NCBI GenBank assembly: GCA_958451915.1
Contig: CAUDRX010000090.1
Location: 1-8,686 of the forward strand
Length of the DNA stretch: 8,686 nucleotides
Direction of reading: 5' to 3'
Source of the DNA: an uncultured Peptococcaceae bacterium
GTDB taxonomy: Bacteria; Bacillota; Peptococcia; Peptococcales; Peptococcaceae
In this document: in pieces, positions 4,218 to 8,686 of the stretch
Numbering within the stretch: the first letter of the stretch is position 1
Layout of the letters: each line of letters begins with the position of its first letter
The notes under the pieces: model-generated
What the model was told of the DNA's origin: nothing
The model's input: only the letters and a program-made list of their open reading frames with translations
Database searches by the model: none
Made by a program: the position numbers and the translations under genes

Positions 4218-5026
4218 CACTGCCACTCTCCTTTCCAGGTGTTCCCTGTCTTTGTCCAGGTGCGTTCGCGGTCGGCCTCGCCGATGGTGTAGGTCTCGTC
4301 ATAGGTGCCGTCGGCGTTCATGACGGTGACCCTTGTCGCTTTGGTGACGCTGCCCTGATAGAGCCGCTCGGTGTAGGTCCGTGGTTTCTCGGTGCCTTCG
4401 GCTGGCATCACACACTCATAGTCGTAGACCATATCCATATACGGCCAGAGGGTCTTTATCTCCAACCCCAATGCGTCGAGTTCATTTTGTAGATCATCAA
4501 CCAAGCCTTCTAAAGCTGTTATATCATTCTCTGCTTCTGTCAATCGACCATCTATATTTTCGATGGACGTATCAATGGTATCGCTCACATCAGCAGACAA
4601 GCTGTTAATCGCTGCCTGTAAGCGTTTCAATCGCCAGCGTATGGTGTCAAGATTCAACTGCCCTGCCGTATCGCCTGTGGTCGCCGTACTTCCTTCTGTG
4701 GTTTCTGTCACTGTCGATGTCTCATCTATCGTAGTGGTCTCTACAAACTTCAGATCACCGCTGCTAGTCTTTGAGACTACCGTCTGACGCGTCGCTGTCA
4801 CCGGCGCACTGTCATCGATCGTGGCTGTGATCGTACCGGTATCTGCGTCAGGATAGCTTTCTGTCACGCCATACTGCTCTGCCAGTTCATCAAAAGTGAG
4901 CTCTCTGGTGTCTGCATCGAGCTTGTCCCAGTTCTCATTGAGCAATTTGGTGATGTTGAAAGTATCCTTGCCATCCGTCGCCGGATCGGCTTTATATAGA
5001 TTCTTATTCGGTGTATAGCTTCCCAT
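4217..5026 (-). CDS. Phage tail fibre protein with coiled coil
   Basis: A 269-residue protein directly after DUF2313, the place of XkdV-type tail fibres. The N-terminus MGSYTPNKNLYKADPATDGK, continuing to about residue 38 (LLNENWDKLDA), resembles the baseplate-attachment end of Firmicutes phage fibres. A Ser/Thr-rich, low-complexity region lies at about 62-122. A coiled coil is likely from about 125 to 193, with heptad-like spacing in LSADVSDTIDTSIENIDGRL and LVDDLQNELDALGLEIKTL. The C-terminal 65 residues hold Tyr- and Trp-rich beta segments (RTYTERLYQGS, RTWTKTGNTWKGEWQ). ATG 5026 has GAGGTG a few bases upstream, and the gene follows DUF2313 by 11 bases. Fibre role is well supported by architecture; host target unknown. 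Confidence 0.82.
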   Translation of the reverse strand: MGSYTPNKNLYKADPATDGKDTFNITKLLNENWDKLDADTRELTFDELAEQYGVTESYPDADTGTITATIDDSAPVTATRQTVVSKTSSGDLKFVETTTIDETSTVTETTEGSTATTGDTAGQLNLDTIRWRLKRLQAAINSLSADVSDTIDTSIENIDGRLTEAENDITALEGLVDDLQNELDALGLEIKTLWPYMDMVYDYECVMPAEGTEKPRTYTERLYQGSVTKATRVTVMNADGTYDETYTIGEADRERTWTKTGNTWKGEWQ

Positions 5027-5037
5027 GTCTTCACCTC

Positions 5038-5571
5038 TCAGAATGCAAATTTATCCAGCGTGGTGCTTTCCATCTCTTCCAGAGTCATCACGCCATGAAC
5101 CTCTTCGATCAGCAGATAGCGGAAGATGTATCCGATCGCCAGATGCGCCGGAACGATCGTCGATATAGACGTCTTCAAGCCATCCATGTCTGTCGGGATC
5201 CCCAGCTCGCTGATAAAAGAGATGACGATCTTCCCCTCCACAAAGTCCACAGAAGTCGCACCATTCTTCCATGCATTAGCTGCTGCCTGAATCTGCGCGA
5301 TATCCACCTTGCCGCCGCGCTGACGGCCAGCGACGACGGCTGCGCGTCTATCATCAAGGCTTTTCCCATTGCCGGAAATGCCCAGATGGCGCTCATAGGT
5401 ATCCAGCATATCCACCGCTGTGTCGACGAAGAACTCCGCCCTGGCCTTATCCAGATCCGCCAGTGCTTTATCAAGCAGCCAGCCAATGACATCGAAGAGC
5501 ACGTTGATCCAGGCATCTTTGCGAAACACTTTATGCAACTTGCGCAGCAGGTTATCCTTCGAGGTCGACAT
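5038..5571 (-). CDS. DUF2313 baseplate protein (XkdU / Mu gp48-like)
   Basis: A 177-residue protein of the tail-end wedge that links baseplate J to the fibres. Family features seen: an N-terminal helical part with ADLDKARAEFFVDTAVDMLD (about 38-57), then ERHLGISGNGKSLDDRRAAV (about 60-79) with the typical 'D-R-R' element, and a C-terminal beta region containing 'VPAHLAIGYIFRYL' (about 140-153), equivalent to the 'P-A-H' segment near the end of this family. ATG 5571 overlaps the end of baseplate J by 20 bases, typical of tightly coupled baseplate genes. It is the last gene of the conserved baseplate block before the variable fibre region. Confidence 0.88.
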   Translation of the reverse strand: MSTSKDNLLRKLHKVFRKDAWINVLFDVIGWLLDKALADLDKARAEFFVDTAVDMLDTYERHLGISGNGKSLDDRRAAVVAGRQRGGKVDIAQIQAAANAWKNGATSVDFVEGKIVISFISELGIPTDMDGLKTSISTIVPAHLAIGYIFRYLLIEEVHGVMTLEEMESTTLDKFAF

Positions 5572-6625
5572 ATTCGATCCCTCCCAGCACGGCGACCGAC
5601 TTGTCCGGCACTTCGATGTTCTTCACATCGCCGTTCACCGTCATGTTCATGTAGTCGATCAGCCCTTCTGTGTCGCTGATGGCGTTGGCGATCTTGGCAT
5701 AGCTGACATAGTTTTGTTTGAAGGCGATGCTCTGCAGATATGCCTTCACCGAATCCTTGATGTCACCTTGCAGCGTATCCGGATAATTCCCCAGCAGTGT
5801 CAATTTGATGCTGAGCGTCAATGCCGTGGCTGCTGTCACCGTGCAATAAGCACCGATCGGCGCCTGGCCCTCACCACGTCCCGTGATACCTGGATCGATA
5901 TGATTCTGCACCGCTTCCACCAACGTTTCGGATGCTGGCTCACCATTGCTGTCGATGATCACCACCTGCACGGTGTTGTCACCCTTCCATTTTGGATACA
6001 CCTTCGCGTCGCCAACGCCCGTGACTTCCAGCGCCCATTGTTTGTAGTGGTAGATGTTCCCGCTGGTCGGCGGTTCCTGCAGCGCCATAATGTAGCGGTC
6101 CCACAGATCCGCATCGCTTTCCATGTTGTAGCCACCCGCAGCCGGGTCTTCGTTGGTCACAGCTGTGACACCCTGGATGGTCACTGGCATCTCTGTGATG
6201 CTCCCTGCCGGCACGTTCCCACTGGCGCCAGGCGTGACAGCCTGCGCAGGCACAGTATCAGTATTGTTATTGAGCAGCAGGGCTTCCAGTGTTTCAAACT
6301 GGATACCCAACGGCGTTTCGAAAAGAGACCCTGCCTTGATCAGCCCATTACCGGTGATGGTGAGCTGCACGGTGGCTTTCGTGGCTTCTTTTCGCACGAT
6401 GCCTTTATTCTGAAAGACAAAGCGTGTCAGTTCATCGCCACTGAGGTTCTCTGCATTCAGCTTCAGGAAATAGTCGTCGATCTTGTCATAGATGTCTTTC
6501 CCTACCATTGCCACCGCGTTCAGAATGTCGTGCGTCGGAAAACCAATGGTCTTCTGATAGCTGTTGTCGATCTTACCCAGCATCTTTCGCAGGAGTTCTG
6601 CTGCTGTTTTTTTATAATTGGCCAT
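5552..6625 (-). CDS. Baseplate J family protein (XkdT / gpJ-like)
   Basis: A 357-residue baseplate wedge component of contractile tails, acting at the tail end during sheath contraction. Visible family features: an N-terminal helix region with 'DILNAVAMVGKDIYDKIDDY' (33-52), the G-x-x-F-x-T-x-x-G-x-x-F element KAGSLFETPLGIQFET (97-112), 'PGASGNVPAGSIT' (132-144), the strongly conserved 'GGYNMESDADLWDRYI' (164-179) followed by PPTSGNIYHYKQWALEVTGV, and 'RGEGQAPIGA' (250-259). Length is normal for Firmicutes members. ATG 6625 has GGAGGTGG upstream and overlaps DUF2634 by 14 bases. Nothing looks truncated or shifted. Confidence 0.95.
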   Translation of the reverse strand: MANYKKTAAELLRKMLGKIDNSYQKTIGFPTHDILNAVAMVGKDIYDKIDDYFLKLNAENLSGDELTRFVFQNKGIVRKEATKATVQLTITGNGLIKAGSLFETPLGIQFETLEALLLNNNTDTVPAQAVTPGASGNVPAGSITEMPVTIQGVTAVTNEDPAAGGYNMESDADLWDRYIMALQEPPTSGNIYHYKQWALEVTGVGDAKVYPKWKGDNTVQVVIIDSNGEPASETLVEAVQNHIDPGITGRGEGQAPIGAYCTVTAATALTLSIKLTLLGNYPDTLQGDIKDSVKAYLQSIAFKQNYVSYAKIANAISDTEGLIDYMNMTVNGDVKNIEVPDKSVAVLGGIEYVDLEG

Positions 6626-7049
6626 TCGTCACATCCACCTCCACACTGTCACCATTCTTCAGCCGCGCCGTGAAATGAATATCCAGGCCGCGCGTCGTGC
6701 GTACCGCGCTGAAATTGCTCACACTGGCAATGGCTGGATTGAGCTGCGACGCCTCTTCGATCTCCCGCTTGAACTCGGATTCGATGAAGCCGCGTGGCAG
6801 TTCCCGAAAGCCCAGATACTTCTCTGCCGTATGGCCGAAGCCGGTATCACGGTACACTTCATATTTGTCCAACTGCGTGCGCACCAGAAGTTCCAGCCAC
6901 TGTGCCACGGCATCTCTGCCTGTGAGCTCCACTGGCGTGCCATTTTCCATCACATGCTGGCCTGTCTTGAAATCAAACTTGAATGAGCGCTTGATCTGAA
7001 TATCTTCTGTCAGCGTGTAATCGCCGCTGACCCCTTGCGGAAAGATCAT
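6612..7049 (-). CDS. DUF2634 baseplate protein (XkdS / gp25-like)
   Basis: A 145-residue baseplate protein placed just before baseplate J, as in PBSX and related phages; structurally the family corresponds to the gp25/W-type wedge protein. Seen: N-terminal strand region, 'GRDAVAQWLELLVRT' (about 44-58), the diagnostic 'YEVYRDTGFG' (about 63-72), then 'ESEFKREIEEASQLNPAI' (about 90-107) with the Asn-Pro turn, and a C-terminal strand 'SVEVDVTNGQL'. I prefer ATG 7049, which overlaps the previous stop as ATGA and has AGGTGG six bases upstream; a TTG at 7055 in frame is too close to that site. Confidence 0.9.
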   Translation of the reverse strand: MIFPQGVSGDYTLTEDIQIKRSFKFDFKTGQHVMENGTPVELTGRDAVAQWLELLVRTQLDKYEVYRDTGFGHTAEKYLGFRELPRGFIESEFKREIEEASQLNPAIASVSNFSAVRTTRGLDIHFTARLKNGDSVEVDVTNGQL

Positions 7050-7393
7050 AGCCAACCACCTGCCAATACATCGACCACCACAAATCTCTGCCCATGCTGG
7101 ATCGGGATCACCAGGATCTGATTGCCAACTTCCAGCACATCTGCCAGCGTGACCACGCCGCGCGCTGTAAAGCCTTCACCATTGAGCATGCCGCTGGCGC
7201 TGTCGAATTCATACGCTTTCTGGATCGCGCTCTGGCAGATAAACGTGTTGCGTCTTGTCAAAACAAAAGCACCGCCGCGAATGGTCGCCTTGAACGGCGC
7301 CACTTCTACAACGATGCCAATGCATGGTTCTATGATCTTGCTCTTGTTTTCTTCAAACGCGGCTGCCATGTCATGTTCCCACTGCTGTGCCAT
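7046..7393 (-). CDS. DUF2577 family phage protein (XkdR-like)
   Basis: A 115-residue baseplate-region protein lying between the hub protein and DUF2634, the position of XkdR in PBSX. It begins MAQQWEHDMAAAFEENKSK, then a small beta barrel: 'GIVVEVAPFKATIRGGAFVLT' is OB-like, and the end 'LEVGNQILVIPIQHGQRFVV' matches the usual 'GDxVLLxPxxxGQxFxVL' ending of the family. ATG 7393 follows a GGAGGTGAG site by a few bases and lies 4 bases after the upstream stop; the longer open frame upstream has no such site and overlaps the peptidase domain, so it was rejected. The exact role in the baseplate is not established. Confidence 0.82.
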   Translation of the reverse strand: MAQQWEHDMAAAFEENKSKIIEPCIGIVVEVAPFKATIRGGAFVLTRRNTFICQSAIQKAYEFDSASGMLNGEGFTARGVVTLADVLEVGNQILVIPIQHGQRFVVVDVLAGGWL

Positions 7394-7397
7394 GCGC

Positions 7398-8686
7398 TCA
7401 CCTCCCATAGATTGTCTTAGGGTCAATGCCCCATCCATTATGGACGATCTCCATGTGCAGGTGCGGCCCTGTCGAATTACCCGTGCTGCCAACCGCGCCG
7501 ATCGCTTGGCCCTTGCTCACGGTCTGGCCGCTGCGCACGTCGATGCGCGAAAGATGCGCATACAATGTGTAGCGCCCACCGCCATGTGTGATGCGCACGC
7601 AGTTGCCATAGCTCTGGTTTCCCCAGCGCGTATAACCATCCCAATACTGCACCCAGTTCACGGTCCCGCCATCAGCAGCAACCACCTGAGAGCCATACGG
7701 TACCGGAAAATCACGCGCATTGTTGGTGTGCCCGTAATACGTGGTCGTATTGCAGTAGACGCCCGGTATCGGCCATGTATATTGACCAGTGGCGATGCCA
7801 TCGCCGGCAGTATAGTTGCCGCCTGCTTCGCCCTCTGTCGTGTCTTCCTGGCCTTCTGATGGGTCCACTGGCGCCACGCTGGCGTCTGCCGTTTCCGCAT
7901 CGACCAGATCCACCCGCATGGTGTGCGCGTTGGCGCTGTAATTATGCGTGCAGTTCTTGACCAGATATTTTCCCGGCAGTTCTTCATGGGCAAATTGGAT
8001 GATGCGTCCGCTGCGCACGCGGTCATCACCCAGCAGCTCGCAGGAGATCGTGCGCACCACCTTGTTCAGTTCTTTCAGGGTCACATCGGCCTTGGCATTC
8101 TCATCATCTTCGATCTTGAACTCTTTCTCACCGAAGCGCGCGATGCTGTCTTCATCCCTGGCCTCATCGATGACCTCCCCATCCTTCATGACCTTGACCA
8201 CGTTATACATGTCTTCGATGCTCCGCGATACGGTCATGCCGCCAGGGTTTCTGGTCACATCATACGGCGCCAGATTGTCTGCAGCGATGTATACAGGTTC
8301 GACCAGAAGATCTTCGTACTTTTCAACGTAGACGGTCTCTCCACGCACTTCCATGCGATACTTCTGACCAGTCTGGAAAGTCACCATGCCGATGAGCTCT
8401 TTCATGATCTCCCCGATCGATGTATCGAAATAATTCCGCTCCACCGTTGTCGGGATCTCTACACATGACACGGTGATGTCATGGTCCTTGCACATGGTCT
8501 CTATCGCCTGACTGGTGCTGCAGCCATTGAACTGCACATCGATCTTTTTGTTCAGCCAGTAGCCGTAATCATATCCTGTCACAGACACCGTGCCTTCCAT
8601 GTCGTCGTCCGTGTCAGCGATCAGGCCCTCGACCAACACTTCATCGCACTCTACATAGCGAAAATGGTCACCTGGTTCGGTGACCA
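7398..8686 (-). CDS. Tail hub protein (XkdQ/gpD-like) fused to M23 peptidase (5' end beyond window)
   Basis: The frame is open to the right edge, so the N-terminus is missing; at least 428 codons are present. The first part (8686 to about 7880) resembles XkdQ/late-control-D hub proteins that cap the tail tube and carry the spike: 'GTVSVTGYDYGYWLNKKIDV', 'MTVSRSIEDMYNVVKVM', 'PGKYLVKNCTHNYSANAHTM'. An acidic linker (EGQEDTTEGEAGG, about 7815-7860) leads to a C-terminal M23-type domain with 'DFPVPYGSQVVAADGGTV', 'YTLYAHLS', 'GSTGNSTGPHLHME'. The HLH motif is at 7455-7463. M23 enzymes are zinc peptidases that cut peptidoglycan cross-links; on a tail hub this would open the wall during DNA injection. 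The first zinc-ligand motif is atypical: His (7728-7730) is six residues before Asp (7710-7712) instead of four. The gene is followed by DUF2577 with a 4-base gap. Confidence 0.87.
   Translation of the reverse strand, partial: VTEPGDHFRYVECDEVLVEGLIADTDDDMEGTVSVTGYDYGYWLNKKIDVQFNGCSTSQAIETMCKDHDITVSCVEIPTTVERNYFDTSIGEIMKELIGMVTFQTGQKYRMEVRGETVYVEKYEDLLVEPVYIAADNLAPYDVTRNPGGMTVSRSIEDMYNVVKVMKDGEVIDEARDEDSIARFGEKEFKIEDDENAKADVTLKELNKVVRTISCELLGDDRVRSGRIIQFAHEELPGKYLVKNCTHNYSANAHTMRVDLVDAETADASVAPVDPSEGQEDTTEGEAGGNYTAGDGIATGQYTWPIPGVYCNTTTYYGHTNNARDFPVPYGSQVVAADGGTVNWVQYWDGYTRWGNQSYGNCVRITHGGGRYTLYAHLSRIDVRSGQTVSKGQAIGAVGSTGNSTGPHLHMEIVHNGWGIDPKTIYGR

Noticed and set aside
5420..6673. 417-codon open frame on the + strand
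   Set aside because: It lies antisense to baseplate J and DUF2634, whose protein families are clear; its translation is rich in His, Arg and Cys with no family features. It is a shadow of GC-rich coding on the other strand. The same holds for the + strand frames at 7122-7859 and 7923-8468.
7394..7492. Longer start for the DUF2577 gene
   Set aside because: The extension is antisense-free but overlaps the M23 domain in another frame, has no ribosome site and adds 33 arginine-rich residues not expected in the family.
1..8686. tRNA, rRNA, CRISPR array, insertion sequence, terminator or promoter
   Set aside because: No cloverleaf, repeat-spacer pattern, transposase or strong hairpin plus T-run was noticed; coding is essentially continuous on the minus strand with no gap over 300 bases.

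Overview
The window is a single minus-strand block of late (tail and lysis) genes from a contractile-tailed phage or prophage of a Firmicutes host. The order matches the Bacillus PBSX/Xkd-type myophage baseplate module: XkdQ/gpD-like hub, DUF2577, DUF2634, baseplate J, DUF2313, tail fibre genes, holins. Family assignments come from reading the protein sequences, with no database search. The host genus cannot be fixed; a gut Clostridia or Negativicutes host with mid-range GC is my guess. An intact prophage, a free phage and a defective phage-tail bacteriocin cannot be told apart from this segment.

In transcription order (right to left): a 5'-truncated tail hub protein fused to an M23 peptidase domain (7398-8686); DUF2577 (7046-7393); DUF2634/gp25-like (6612-7049); baseplate J (5552-6625); DUF2313 (5038-5571); a coiled-coil tail fibre protein (4217-5026); a second fibre-like protein (3462-4217); and a small protein carrying a 'VQRG' beta-rich domain (3202-3450). 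Four tandem cassettes A-D follow (1380-3202). After them come a small accessory tail protein (1061-1366), a protein with a carbohydrate-binding-like C-terminus (592-1074), a holin (172-588) and the start of a second, LL-H-type holin (1-175). Genes overlap by 1-20 bases or sit a few bases apart, nearly all have Shine-Dalgarno sequences, and I see no promoter or terminator, so this looks like one polycistronic transcript.

The notable system is cassettes A-D. Each begins with a short head of about 18-25 codons ending in E-Y-(N/Y)-G-G, encoded over a run of pure G (C on the + strand), followed by a longer C-terminal domain. Cassette B has 8 G and is one continuous 228-codon gene. Cassettes A, C and D have 7 G and stop after 22, 20 and 29 codons. 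In all three, adding one G (or a -1 shift) restores a continuous frame through the same junction, Gly-Gly-Gly-Ile, into a VQRG-type domain ending in (V/I)-(V/I)-E-F-Y. This reads as a multi-locus, poly-G, ON/OFF switch for phage tail-tip or receptor-binding proteins: four switches give up to 16 expression states. Programmed -1 frameshifting is the main alternative. No reverse transcriptase, invertase or inverted repeats were seen, so it is not a classical diversity-generating retroelement or tail-fibre inversion system.
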